Assembly: GCA_947095535.1 (NCBI GenBank)
Contig: OX352773.1
Span: 130,415,781 to 130,479,780, forward strand
From: Poecilobothrus nobilitatus
Lineage: Eukaryota; Arthropoda; Insecta; Diptera; Dolichopodidae
DNA length: 64,000 bases
Reading direction: 5' to 3'
Positions 1 to 11,843 of the stretch are shown piece after piece. The notes beneath the pieces are model-generated. The model had not been told where the DNA came from and did no database searches. It saw only the letters and a list, made by a program, of their open reading frames with translations. Within the stretch, counting starts at the first letter, position 1. Every line of letters starts with the position of its first letter. Both the position numbers and the translations under genes were made by a program.

Positions 1-400
1 GTGAGAGTGAGCAAAGTTTGTAGTAAACCTCATATTTATAAGAAAAAAATAATAGGCCGATTTTATTCTTGATTTTGTTTTCATTAGTATAAAAGCTGGT
101 AAAAGCTTCGTAACGTACTTTAAAATAGTTTTGTTTATTTAGGTTGAAATTTAGACTTTTAAGCTAAATTTTCGGTAGAACTGGTATAACATAAAATATT
201 CGAAATTTTTTTATTAATGTAAAATTCGGCTGACTTAAATAATTATATTTCATAACAAAAGTCAGAAACTTACTAAATATTATAGAAATGGATATTTTTC
301 TTAAAAAAAAAAGAAAAAAATAACATAGAAAATATCATTTTAGAAGCCTTCTCTCACAAAAGATTCATAATTTTATACTAATTTATTATTAGACCATTAA
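1..400. repeat. Direct repeat, copy 1
   Basis: This segment recurs in the same orientation at about 873-1,263. Shared landmarks in order are a GCAAAGTTT start, AATAGGCCGATTT, AAAAGCTGGTAAAAGCTTCG, a run of A with GGATATTTTTCT, and an end near ATTATTAGACCATTAA. The two copies differ at scattered bases and small indels, so the duplication is not recent. Neither copy has a credible reading frame. It is probably a piece of an unidentified dispersed repeat. Confidence 0.75.
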
Positions 401-872
401 TAATATTGTTAGCCATGAAAAAAATAAGATTTATTAATCAGATCAGATAATATAATACCTGAAATTAATGATTGAATTTCTGATAATATACACAATATAA
501 TGATAAGACCTTGCCAACATGTAAAAAAAAAATATTTTATTTCTATAATAAACCACTCACACTGAATGTAAACTAAACTGGCAATGATGATATTTCTATA
601 TATTTATTTAATAATTTAAAATTTTATTATCAGAGACATAAATCTTCGACTAAAAGTCTTATCAGAGACACAAATGTTTACTTTTTAAAAAGTACTTTCG
701 ACACAAACTTTAAAGCAAATTTTTAATTTTTAAATTTGACCGCCATATCCATTATGAACTGGTCGCAGCGGTAAATTAAAAATAAATTATTATTCTTCTG
801 TTGGCAGTTTTCAAATGACTCTTTGTTTTGAAAAAAATAAAAATACTCTTAATAAAATTAAAAGACCTGAAA

Positions 873-1263
873 GTGAAAAGAGCAAAGTTTATACTAAGCC
901 TTATATTTATAAGAAAAAAATAATAGGCCGATTTAATTCTTGATTTTGTTTTCACTATTATAAAAGCTGGTAAAAGCTTCGCAACAGACTTTATAGTAGT
1001 TTTGTTTATTTAGGTTAAAATTTTGATTTTTTAAGCTGAATTTTTGATATAACATAAAATATTTGAATTTTTTTTATTAATATAAAATTCGGCAGACTTA
1101 GCTAATTATATTTCATAACAGAAATCAGAAACTTACTAAGTATTATAGAAATGGATATTTTTCTAAAAAAAAAAAAGAAAAAATAACATAGAAAATATCA
1201 TTTTAGAAGGCTTCTCTCACAATAGATTCATAATTTTGTACTAATTTATTATTAGACCATTAA
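873..1263. repeat. Direct repeat, copy 2
   Basis: Second copy of the 1-400 repeat, about 870 bp downstream. The DNA between them (about 400-870) and after them (1,263-2,330) holds only AT-rich sequence. Short related phrases (ATCAGAGACA followed by AATCTTT) occur near 632, 660 and 1,332, which suggests that the repeated block is longer and more eroded than the clear core. No gene is visible from 1,263 to 2,330. Confidence 0.7.
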
Positions 1264-2334
1264 ATTAAAAAGCTGTCGAAAACGACCGTCACAAAAAAAA
1301 AAAGACCCCGAAAATTTATGAAATTACATTATCAGAGACATGAATCTTTTATCAAATATACCAAAGACCTCTTCCAAAGTACATTTAAATAAAATAAATT
1401 CAGCAAATTTTTTTCAAGCAAAAAAAAAATAAACGCAAAAGACTTGAAAGTAGTTTTGGTAATTGAAGTAATTTCGCGGCGAAAACAACTGTTTTTCATC
1501 GACATAAAATTTTTTTTCTTAAAACTAAAGAAAAATAGAGGGTAAAATTTTAACAAATATTAAAATTATTTCGATTATTGGGAGTGTTTTAAATGTAACA
1601 AAAAATAAATGTCGTAGCGGTTGATGTTGGTTGGTTTTTCGCCGGTTTTTATTGTGCACTTTATACATGTGTTTCAAACAATTTTTGAGATATCGGCACG
1701 AACTTTTACTCTGAATGTGTTTTTAGCTTGAACCATTTATTCTCAATAATTAAAAAACTGTCAAAAATTATCGCCACGAAAAAACGGCGAGAATAAATTA
1801 ATAAACTGTACCTAACATTTTTAATTTTATGTGTTTAGATTTGTTTTATGTTTTTTTTCTATTACAAGTAAGTAAGTGATTTCAACATTTTTTTTAATGG
1901 TGCTCATGTAAAAATGAAATTTTTAGGTAGTTTATTAAGGGAGTCAGTATGATAACGTAAATGTTTTTGAATCTATAGAATTTGTGCAATTGCACAGGGG
2001 ATTTTCTAGTATTAAGTATAATTAAGATAAACATAAGTCAGCAGTAATTCCAAGGTTAAATCATTATTAAACCATTATCGATATGACGAAATTAGTTCTA
2101 AGGATAAATATAATTATTAAGAATTTGTATATTAATTGCTGAGCTATGTAAAATTAACTGGTAAAAACTTAGTATAAATAAAAGATAAGAATCATTGTAA
2201 AATCAGTTCCAGCCTGGCTATAGAAGCCCTAATTATAATAATAATAAGTTTTAAATTAATTAGTGGAATTCAAACTGTTTTAAACAATGTTAAACATAAC
2301 TGTTTAAAAATAAAACAATTGTTTTTGATATAAA

Positions 2335-3900
2335 TCAAAAATCAGTTATAAAATTTTTAACCTCTTTATTAACTTCCGGAAGAACATTAAATAGTTTTGG
2401 TGCTATGATACTGTAAAACTCTTGTTTAATTCTAAAATGCTGTTTTAAACCTAGGATCATTAACAAAAGAGATATTGTTAGCTCTTAAATTATGCCTATA
2501 TATCATTCGACTACACAAATAACTGCCCCGTTTAAAGAATATTTTTAAGACTTTGGAATAATAAAGATGCTTTATGGGGAATATCTCTAACTTTCTAAAT
2601 AACTCCAAGCTATTATGGCGACACGTTTTTTTATAAATAATTCTAATTATATGTTTTTGAGCAATTAATAATAGTTAGATTTTATTCATACATATATACT
2701 CCATTCTACGCTGTTATGCCATAATCTGATTTAGATTGCACTAGTCCATAGTTAACTATTAAAGATAAACGAAGATTTATCTGAACAAAGTCTACTTAGC
2801 TGAAACAAATTTCTTACAGTTGCTAAAAGCAAAGAACATATAATTATAAGTAGTCTCATCTCATACAAATTTTGAAAATATTTAGTTTTCATATGTTGGT
2901 CGTGGTATGACAACCCACGGTAAGAATTTTTTTCTTTGTGATTTTGTTTTTATTTTCTCTTTCTCATCACATTAAATCCGTTCTTAAAATATATATTGTT
3001 TATACCATTGGCGTTAACCATTTAACCAATAATAAAAAAAAAGAAAAAAATAAAATATTTTAAACAGAATAACAGAATGCGCTTTTGTTTCATTTTTTTT
3101 CCTCAACCGTACGCATCATAGATGAAGAAATTGAAAACTGATTATAATTCTGATGAGACTTCTTATAATTATATGTTCTTTGCTAAAAGGTTTTTTTAAG
3201 AGACTGAGTTTGCTAAATATTTAAATGCAGCAACTTTTTCTACTAATGACCGATTTGTGATTATAAAACCATTTACTGAAAATATCAAAATCATAATTTA
3301 TGTCTACTATGAGATCTAAAGGATTCGTATTTCCGTATGCTCAAGCTAAATCATCAGCGAACACTGTCAGTTTCCCTTTAAAAGTTTACACAAACAAGAA
3401 GTTAACATATATAAGAAATAGTATTGATCCTAGAACTGAGTCCTAAGGAACTTCTACACTTATACTACTTGGAAGGCTAAATATACGATGTAATTTTACT
3501 TTTTGAAGTCTGCAACTTAAAAAAGAAGAAAACGATTCAAAAATTAAGCCGGGAAAATCACTCTTAAACATTTTGTGTAGTGAAATATGGTGACTGACCA
3601 TATTTTGCTACAAAAAGCTGTAGTTATGTCGACAAAAAACTGTTGTACTCATTTCATTATCCAAGCTATCATAAATCTTTTCACAAAATTCTAAAAGCGC
3701 TTCTTCCGTTGATTTGCCATTACGAAATCCAAATTGGCAGTTACTAAAAAAGTTATTTTTATTGGGAAAAAGTAATATTTTTTTCTTAATAACCTTTTCA
3801 ACGATTTTCGAAAAAGACGACAAATTAGAGATGGGCGTGTAATTGTTTTCAAAAGGCAATATTTCAAAATTTTAGTTTATAGTTATGCGTTTAATGCCTC
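2335..3900 (-). pseudogene. CR1/Jockey-like LINE reverse transcriptase relic
   Basis: Read on the minus strand, this is a decayed non-LTR reverse transcriptase. Near 3,608-3,859 it gives PISNLSSFSKIVEKVIKKK followed by CQFGFRNGKSTEEALLEF, the usual RT fingers motifs. Further on, around 3,349-3,450, a VP-stop-DSVLGSILFLIY block and then KLTVFADD mark motif B and the catalytic ADD of the palm. Around 2,440-2,510 a tail reading RHNLRANNISFVNDPR matches the C-terminal region of such proteins. Frameshifts and stops interrupt every block, and an inverted insert sits near 2,829-3,183. No endonuclease domain is left, so the copy is 5'-truncated or eroded. The family assignment rests on motif order alone. 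Confidence 0.75.
2829..3183. repeat. Inverted repeat inside the LINE relic
   Basis: Arms of 32 bp at 2,829-2,860 and 3,152-3,183 are reverse complements with one mismatch and flank about 290 bp of other sequence. The arms lie within the RT relic, between its palm and C-terminal pieces. This could be a small inverted duplication made during insertion or a later rearrangement. Confidence 0.65.
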
Positions 3901-4200
3901 CAGCTTTTATTTTAATTTTACAGGCTTTATGGCATATACATATGTGTATATATAATTGCTATATTGAGACAAATTTTTTTAAAGAAATTTCCATCGTAAC
4001 AATATAATTTAGAAAAGTATAGAAAAATTTGCAATTAAAAATTTAATCTCTATTTTTTAGTTAAAAAAAAGCTGTTTTTTTCAAAATTCTTTTTATTATT
4101 ATTTTATCCTTTTTAGTCATGAAAAATTAGTACCTATTAAATTGAATTTTCTTCTTTTTTTTTTAGTTTTTAAATAATTTGTGTGGGGGTGTGTATATTA
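3862..4200 (-). repeat. Inverted copy of the R-repeat terminus
   Basis: This stretch is an eroded reverse-complement copy of the sequence at about 26,480-26,815, also present near 47,090-47,396. Shared marks are the phrase GTTATGCGTTT before GCCTCC, a segment reading AATATAATTTAGAAAA here against TTTTCTAAACTATATTG there, and an oligo-A/AAGCTGTTTTTT block. It has no coding potential. From 4,200 to 5,210 I see only AT-rich DNA with TATG/TACA microsatellite runs (for example 4,530-4,580 and 5,185-5,218). Confidence 0.6.
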
Positions 4201-5218
4201 TGTAGGTTACTTAATAGTATACTAGGTATACCTAATACTAATGTAAAAAATAAGCAACAGTAAAATGCATTATTAGATGGCGAGTTAATATTTTGATCAT
4301 TTTTATTATTTTTTGCTGGAAATAATTTTTGAAATTAATTGTGTCATTATAATAGCATATCATATAAATTACATAATATTTCCTTAATATGGATTGCTAT
4401 TTTTTCTTGGGAAGCTCTCATTTCAAAAGTTTCAACATTAATATGTTATGCATACTTATAGGCATAATATATACATGTACATAACAAGGGTTAAAAATCA
4501 ATGAGAAATTTTCCATATTTTCAAGATATGGTACATACATACATAATTATATGTACATACTTATGTATGTACATATAATAAAATAAAAGCAAATTTTCTA
4601 GTAACATTTTTCAAAACCGGGTAATGAAGTTATTTTTTATATATCATAAATATATCATAAATAATAAATTACAAACTTTGTTAGGAAATTTTATTAGTAA
4701 TCTAACAAGATATTAAGCATATTAACCATGCAAATGATTTTCAAATGGTATGTATGTAGTTGTTTTAGTCAATTTGTTTGATTCCATATTTTTGTACTAC
4801 ATGCTTCATGTCTACATAGTTATATTTCCGTATAACAACATACCTTTTTTTTTGCTAAACTAATTTCTGTAAATTAATTCTGTATAGTATTTTGTTAAAA
4901 TTCTTTTTTTAGGCAAATTCTCATTCCGTATTCATACATAATTTTATTCTTTTCTTTTAAATGCCTGTAATTAGTTCTGTAATGTAGCAAACAATAACAA
5001 ACTACCGAACTTTTGTTTTTTTTTTTCATTATTCATCGTCAATTTTTTTTGTGTTGTTTATGTTTTATTTGAGCTTAAATGTTAAAGAAAAAAGTAAATT
5101 TGGTTAAAAGTATATGTATATGTATGTGTGAATATTTTTTTTTAATCTTTCGAATTTTAATAATTATATAATAGAAAATAGGTATACATACATATTATTA
5201 CATACATACATATATGTA

Positions 5219-6449
5219 CCCAGCGGGAAAAAGAAGCATTCCAGCATGCATGATGGAAGCATTCCCAGTAAGGTAAGAAGCCCTTCCTGTTCCATTCTTT
5301 TATTGCTTCATTTTTCATACAGATGTCCGCAAAAAGAAGCAACGCGTTCATACTTTTACTTCTTAAGGTTCCCTTTGAGTGATTCAGTATGCATGACTGG
5401 GAAGGCATGTAGAAGGCATGACTGGGAAGACATCTAGAATGCATGACTGAGAAGGCATGTAGAATGCATGATTAAGAAGTCATGGAGAATGCTATGCTTT
5501 AATAAACTATAGAAGGATACATTTCAACCTTATAAGTGTACAAATTAAATAATAAAAACAAGGTTTCCTTTTAATATATAAGAGTTCCTTTATTTTATAC
5601 TTTTTTATGAAGCTTTTTAAATAAATCTAGTTTAATTTTATTAAAATTGACATTAAATAATTTTATCGACATATGTACATATTCTATAAATAAAAAAAGC
5701 AAATAAAAAATTAGTTACATTAATATTATTAATTTAAAACGTTTAAACATTTTTAGATCAATTTGATCGTTTATAAATTTATCCCGATAAGAATTAAACA
5801 CATAAAAATTTTCAATTTAAGCATATTATATAGTAGTATTCCAAAAAAAATTAATTATTTACACTAAAAGTTAAAAAAAATTTAAACATTTTTACATCAA
5901 TTAAATGTTTTTATATTAAATTTACTTTTTCTGCACGAAATCCAGCTCTCATATTTTTTCTAAATTGAACGAATCCAAAATTTTCATTTTTTTGCAGCTT
6001 CTGAAATATAAAATATATACTTATTATTATATAATAGATATTACTGGTAAATGGAAATATGAAAAAACTTACCAAAAAGATCAATTACAACCTTACACTA
6101 GCGTAAATCACAGTAGAATGAATCATCCAATTATTTTTTTTCTAATAATTATTATTTAAACATAAAACAAGCAGAAACATATTCGTAACGGTATCATCGA
6201 AAACAACAAAAAATCATAACCATGACAATAATATGTATGTATATGCATTTCAGAGGTATACAAAAAGATATTTCATTCGCTTCGGTTTAAGAAACAAGAA
6301 ACTATCTCATTTGCTTCGGAAGCTTTTCTTTAGAAGCGTTCTAGAATGCATGATTTATTGCTTCCCATTCACCACACGATTTTTTTTTGTTTTAAATGAG
6401 TGCTCCTAGATACCTTCCAGAGGAAGTGCTTTTCTTTTTTGCCGTTGGG
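5219..6449. mobile_element. Non-autonomous TIR DNA transposon (1.23 kb)
   Basis: The ends are imperfect terminal inverted repeats: the left end begins CCCAGCGGGAAAAAGAAGCA, and the reverse complement of the right end begins CCCAACGGCAAAAAAGAAAA. The flanks TATATGTA (5,211-5,218) and TATGTGTA (6,450-6,457) match at 7 of 8 positions and look like an 8-bp target-site duplication, as in hAT- or P-like elements. The element has no transposase frame, only a 25-bp minisatellite near the left end and related GCATGATT words near the right end. Superfamily is unresolved. Its right end is copied again at about 8,353 by the overlying tandem duplication. Confidence 0.65.
5390..5490. repeat. 25-bp minisatellite, four units
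   Basis: Units start with GCATGACT at 5,391, 5,416, 5,441 and 5,466 (the last reads GCATGATT), giving an exact 25-bp period. Each unit ends in a variant of AAGGCATGTAGAA. A related GCATGCATGATGGAAGCATTCC lies just inside the left TIR at about 5,243, and GAATGCATGATT lies near the right end at 6,343. They therefore look like subterminal repeats of the transposon, possible transposase-binding sites. That role is inference. Confidence 0.8.
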
Positions 6450-6989
6450 TATGTGTACCTATTTACATTTTTAGATACACATCTATCATCGAATTCTAAT
6501 ATACTTCCATGTAAACAAAAAATCTATTACTTTTATTAACGTAAATTTAATAATGATTGCCGTTTCTTTGTTTGGCGTGTTTCATGAAAAAGAAAAATGT
6601 ATAAACTAAATGTATAAAATTATATGTAAGTATATATATGTATACATTTAGTTTTCTCTATAGCTAATTAAAAGGCAACAACAAACACACACGTGTCAAG
6701 GCAAATTTCATAATGTCGAAAAAAAAAATGTTGAAAAAAAATTGCTGAAATAAAAATATACTCGTATGTAGACTTAAAATAATTTTTTTAATTCGATTTG
6801 TACCTCCTAATGCACAATGTCATATATAAATATATATATATAAATATTCTGAAAAAGCCGTATTACCCTGCTTTTTAATCTAACTCTAAAATCCCTGCTA
6901 ATTCAGAATCTCACATATACATAAAATATATATAAATATTCTGGAAAAAGCGTACTACCCAGATTTAGAAACCAATTCTAATATCCCTC

Positions 6990-7375
6990 AAAATTATTTA
7001 TTTCCCATGTATATTTCAAAATAAAAGCATTTCATATAGTGGGGGCTGCCACCTCCAAATCCCCATGAAACCAATTATTGAAACCCTGATTTTGAATACA
7101 ATGGTAGAATAACCCGGAATCATTTTTTTTTCAATGTATATTTCAAAACAACGGCATTTCATATAGTGGGAGCTGCTCCACCAAACCCTCGTTATACCAG
7201 TTATTGAAACCCTGATTTTGTCCAACCGTAAACTCTTTCGGAATTATTTTATTATTTTCATTGTATATTTCAAAACAAAGGCATTTCATATAGTGGTGGC
7301 TGCCACCTCCAAACCCCGCTAAACCAATTATTGAAACCCTGATTTTGAATTCAACTGTAAAACCTCTCCGATTAT
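6990..7375. repeat. 127-bp satellite-like repeat, three units
   Basis: The phrase ATATTTCAAA recurs at 7,011, 7,138 and 7,265, an exact 127-bp spacing. Each unit carries GCATTTCATATAGTGG, a GCTGCCACCTCCAAA-like block, and CAATTATTGAAACCCTGATTTT. Upstream (6,840-6,985) two shorter units share ATAAATATTCTG and AGAATCTCACATATAC. The array is repeated at 8,894-9,279 by the tandem duplication, and diverged inverted relatives lie at about 10,130-11,210 and 44,870-45,020. Confidence 0.8.
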
Positions 7376-7419
7376 TATTCGATAAAAATTGAAAATTACA
7401 ATTTCTTATTTTTTCTATA

Positions 7420-7535
7420 TTTTCTAAACAAAAAAAGATTTACCTAGATTTTTAAAAAAACGAGATTTCAAAAAACTAGATTTTGATAAAATTAGATTTT
7501 AAAAAACGAGATTTTTATAAAACGAGTTTTTGAGA
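7420..7535. repeat. Short ACGAGATTTT-type array
   Basis: Irregular repeats of AGATTTT, ACTAGATTTT and ACGAGATTTT at roughly 16-20 bp spacing, copied again at about 9,324-9,439. The reverse-complement equivalent (units like TCAAAATCTCGT) is at about 10,505-10,600. This and the 127-bp repeat appear together in both orientations, so they seem to be parts of one repeat family. Confidence 0.6.
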
Positions 7536-7751
7536 TACGAGCATTCATTGCGCTTCCATACATTTTCTAGAAAAAAAGAATACCCTTATTTTTATTACAT
7601 ATACATTTCAACAACAAATCACTTATAAGAAAAGGGGTTGTCGCCCCAAACTCCGACTAAACATATTATTAAAATCTTATATTTTTAAGTACACATTTCG
7701 TGAATGATAAAAGCTGATTTGTGGAACTACTTCTAAAATATACTATATACT

Positions 7752-9650
7752 AAATTAATTATTTACACTAAAAGTTAAAAAAAATTTAAACATTTTTACA
7801 TCAATTAAATGTTTTTATATTAAATTTACTTTTTCTGCACGAAATCCAGCTCTCATATTTTTTCTAAATTGAACGAATCCAAAATTTTCATTTTTTTGCA
7901 GCTTCTGAAATATAAAATATATACTTATTATTATATAATAGATATTACTGGTAAATGGAAATATGAAAAAACTTACCAAAAAGATCAATTACAACCTTAC
8001 ACTAGCGTAAATCACAGTAGAATGAATCATCCAATTATTTTTTTTCTAATAATTATTATTTAAACATAAAACAAGCAGAAACATATTCGTAACGGTATCA
8101 TCGAAAACAACAAAAAATCATAACCATGACAATAATATGTATGTATATGCATTTCAGAGGTATACAAAAAGATATTTCATTCGCTTCGGTTTAAGAAACA
8201 AGAAACTATCTCATTTGCTTCGGAAGCTTTTCTTTAGAAGCGTTCTAGAATGCATGATTTATTGCTTCCCATTCACCACACGATTTTTTTTTGTTTTAAA
8301 TGAGTGCTCCTAGATACCTTCCAGAGGAAGTGCTTTTCTTTTTTGCCGTTGGGTATGTGTACCTATTTACATTTTTAGATACACATCTATCATCGAATTC
8401 TAATATACTTCCATGTAAACAAAAAATCTATTACTTTTATTAACGTAAATTTAATAATGATTGCCGTTTCTTTGTTTGGCGTGTTTCATGAAAAAGAAAA
8501 ATGTATAAACTAAATGTATAAAATTATATGTAAGTATATATATGTATACATTTAGTTTTCTCTATAGCTAATTAAAAGGCAACAACAAACACACACGTGT
8601 CAAGGCAAATTTCATAATGTCGAAAAAAAAAATGTTGAAAAAAAATTGCTGAAATAAAAATATACTCGTATGTAGACTTAAAATAATTTTTTTAATTCGA
8701 TTTGTACCTCCTAATGCACAATGTCATATATAAATATATATATATAAATATTCTGAAAAAGCCGTATTACCCTGCTTTTTAATCTAACTCTAAAATCCCT
8801 GCTAATTCAGAATCTCACATATACATAAAATATATATAAATATTCTGGAAAAAGCGTACTACCCAGATTTAGAAACCAATTCTAATATCCCTCAAAATTA
8901 TTTATTTCCCATGTATATTTCAAAATAAAAGCATTTCATATAGTGGGGGCTGCCACCTCCAAATCCCCATGAAACCAATTATTGAAACCCTGATTTTGAA
9001 TACAATGGTAGAATAACCCGGAATCATTTTTTTTTCAATGTATATTTCAAAACAACGGCATTTCATATAGTGGGAGCTGCTCCACCAAACCCTCGTTATA
9101 CCAGTTATTGAAACCCTGATTTTGTCCAACCGTAAACTCTTTCGGAATTATTTTATTATTTTCATTGTATATTTCAAAACAAAGGCATTTCATATAGTGG
9201 TGGCTGCCACCTCCAAACCCCGCTAAACCAATTATTGAAACCCTGATTTTGAATTCAACTGTAAAACCTCTCCGATTATTATTCGATAAAAATTGAAAAT
9301 TACAATTTCTTATTTTTTCTATATTTTCTAAACAAAAAAAGATTTACCTAGATTTTTAAAAAAACGAGATTTCAAAAAACTAGATTTTGATAAAATTAGA
9401 TTTTAAAAAACGAGATTTTTATAAAACGAGTTTTTGAGATACGAGCATTCATTGCGCTTCCATACATTTTCTAGAAAAAAAGAATACCCTTATTTTTATT
9501 ACATATACATTTCAACAACAAATCACTTATAAGAAAAGGGGTTGTCGCCCCAAACTCCGACTAAACATATTATTAAAATCTTATATTTTTAAGTACACAT
9601 TTCGTGAATGATAAAAGCTGATTTGTGGAACTACTTCTAAAATATACTAT
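7752..9650. repeat. 1,904-bp tandem duplication, unit 2
   Basis: Second unit, directly abutting the first. Identity stops at 9,650/7,746, where the downstream sequences diverge. It contains a second copy of the transposon's right terminal inverted repeat (ending at about 8,353) without a matching left end, which shows that the duplication happened after the transposon inserted. Confidence 0.9.
8894..9279. repeat. 127-bp satellite-like repeat, duplicated array
   Basis: Exact second copy of the 6,990-7,375 array, carried by the 1,904-bp tandem duplication. The spacing and order of units are unchanged. Confidence 0.8.
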
Positions 9651-10020
9651 CTACTTCAAAAAAAAATTTCGAACATTTTTTTTCAACGTTCAAATTCGAC
9701 TTTTTCAAGAATCAGTTTTTGAACATTTTATTTTTCAACATTTTTCCCTATTCGACATTTTTTTGTCGACATTTTTTTTTTCGACAAAAAGACCGGCTCT
9801 CATATGTGACATTGTGCAAAACATGTGTGGCAAAAAAAAATAATTTTAAATATACATACGTGATACGAGTATATTTTTATTTCAACATTTTTTTTTTAAC
9901 ATTTTATTTTTCAACATTTATCTCTAATCGACATTTTTTTTTCAACATCTTTTTTTAAAATAATATTGTTTGCATTCAATTTTTTTTTTTCAACATTTGT
10001 ATTTAGTCATTTTGTTTTTC
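9651..10020. repeat. T-rich TTTCAACATTTTT array
   Basis: About 370 bp built of irregular units around TTTTTCAACATTT and ATTCGACATTTTTTT. Spacing is about 20-35 bp. Open frames across it (9,625-9,958) encode only Phe-rich low-complexity sequence and are not genes. Confidence 0.65.
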
Positions 10021-10129
10021 AGCAAATTGACCAACATGCAAAAAAACTATTAGTTTATCAAAATCTACTAATTTTATTGTAGGTAGACACTTTTTAACTA
10101 AAAAATAATAAAATTAAATAAAATGCCAA

Positions 10130-11215
10130 GTTAAGAGTTTTTTCCAGAATATTTATATATCTATATGCGAGATTCTGAATTAGGACGGATTTTAGAGTTG
10201 AATTCAAAAGCAGGGTTATACGGTTTTTCCAGAATAGTAATTTATATGAATGTGCGAGATTCTCATTTAGGAGGGATTTTAGAGTTGGTTTAAAAATTAG
10301 GATATTTCCTTTTTCCAGAATATTTATATTAATGTATATGCCGGATTTTAAAAGTCGGGATTTCGTTACAGACCATATTACGTTTAATGAATTTTAGTGA
10401 CGTGCTTAAATTTTTGATATGTAAACTCTCGAAAGAATATGTTTTGATAATTTAATTAAAACTATATTTATATAATATTATAATGTATTTATAAAGGGAG
10501 CGTTTGAAATCTCGTGTATCAAAATCTCGTTTCTTAAAATCTTGTGTTTCAAAATCTTGTCTTTCAAAATCTATTGTTTCAAAATCGCGCACTTTTGCGA
10601 TATTTTTTAAAAAATTTTGCGAAAAAATATAAATGAAAATACAGTATTAGGAGGTAAGTACAATGTGAATTAGGAGAGATTTTATAGCTGGGTACAAAGT
10701 CAGACTTTCAATCATTTCTCTAGCGAGGGCTTGGAAGCGGCAGCCCCCTCTATTTTGGAATGTTTTTAATGTTTTAATATTGAAATATGCATGCAAAAAC
10801 ATAATTAGAAGGGAAGGAGGGGTTCCCTCTCTATTTTAAGATGCTTTTTAATGTTTTAATATTGAAATATGTATGCAAAAACATAATTAGGAGGGATTTT
10901 TTGGTTACAAATTAAGGGTCCAGTAATTTGTTTAGAGGGGATTTGTTATTTTAAAAATTTCATATTTTCAAATATGTATGTAAAAAATATAATTACCATT
11001 ATGGATATGAGGATATTAGAATTGGATACAAAATCAGAGTTCCAATAATTTGTTTATAGGAGGTTTGTGTAAATGCCTTGCTGTTGAAATATGTATGTAA
11101 AAAAATAATTAGGAATGATTTTAGAGTTGGTTACAAAATCAGGGTTACAGTAAATTGTTTAGCGCGGGTTTGGAGACGCTTGTCCCCATTTTTTCTTTTA
11201 AAATCATCATTTAAA
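10130..11215. repeat. Inverted mosaic of the 127-bp repeat family
   Basis: Here the same modules as at 6,840-7,535 occur in reverse complement: AGAATATTTATAT with GCGAGATTCT (10,140-10,340), then a TCAAAATCT array (10,505-10,600), then several blocks containing AATCAG(A/G)(G/C)TT, GCGGGTTTGGA-like words and TTGAAATATGTATG (10,640-11,200). The order of modules differs from a simple inversion. No gene is present. From 11,215 to 11,840 I see only AT-rich DNA plus a short eroded GTCTGTT/ACCACTGGCCCGATT phrase at about 11,620-11,700 of a type common in insect repeats. Confidence 0.6.
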
Positions 11216-11843
11216 AACTAAATAGTTTTAATCCAAGATTTTATTTTGAAGATGTTATTTTCAGGTTTTTGTTTTTCAAGATTTTTTTTCAGGATATCGA
11301 TGGAGACATTTATTGTTCCTGAAAAGGAGAAAAGTGTAGTAATCCAGAAACTGCTTTTATATAATTTCTTTATAGCTAAACTTAGCCATTTTTATTTTGT
11401 CGTAATGAATTATATAAGTAGGTATAATGAGAAGGATTAAAAAACAAATTCTTTTTGTTTACTTTTTTATTGCATTATGTAAATTATGATTGACACTATC
11501 ACCACCACATATTGCCAAATTAATATTTAAAAAGGATTTTCAGTAAATTCTACCTTACTCTTTAAGTATTATATTTTTATTCTATCAGTTTTTTAATCTA
11601 ATATACAAGTATAAAGTCTATTTGTCTGTTAGTTTGTTTGCCGTATAGTTTCATGTGAAAACCACTGGCCCGATTGCAACCAAATTTTGCAGAAACATTT
11701 TTAGGAGCCTGAAAAGAGTTATATGATATGCCGCGTACCAATTCATTAATCCATTGGGACTCTAGGGCCTGTTAAAGCTTTTCTGTTTTTTGTTGTCCTA
11801 CTTAAACGGTTCTACCAATTGAGTTCTAAATTTACACAGACCT

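Larger units (their letters stand above)
5848..7751. repeat. 1,904-bp tandem duplication, unit 1
   Basis: Positions 5,848-7,746 recur, apparently base for base, at 7,752-9,650 with a constant offset of 1,904. The unit begins inside the TIR transposon, takes in its right end, and runs through satellite-like repeats. Open frames that appear twice (5,965-6,159 and 7,869-8,063; 7,016-7,225 and 8,920-9,129) are only reflections of the duplication. Identity this high implies either a very recent event or an assembly artefact. Confidence 0.9.

Noticed and set aside
5390..5490. Possible CRISPR-like array
   Set aside because: Units are contiguous 25-bp repeats without unique spacers, inside a eukaryotic transposon.
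5965..9129. Frames repeated at 5,965/7,869 and 7,016/8,920 as a conserved gene pair
   Set aside because: Their identity comes from the 1,904-bp tandem duplication, and the second lies in a 127-bp satellite-like array.
9625..9958. Phe-rich overlapping frames
   Set aside because: Translation of a T-rich repeat array; no start context or domain.
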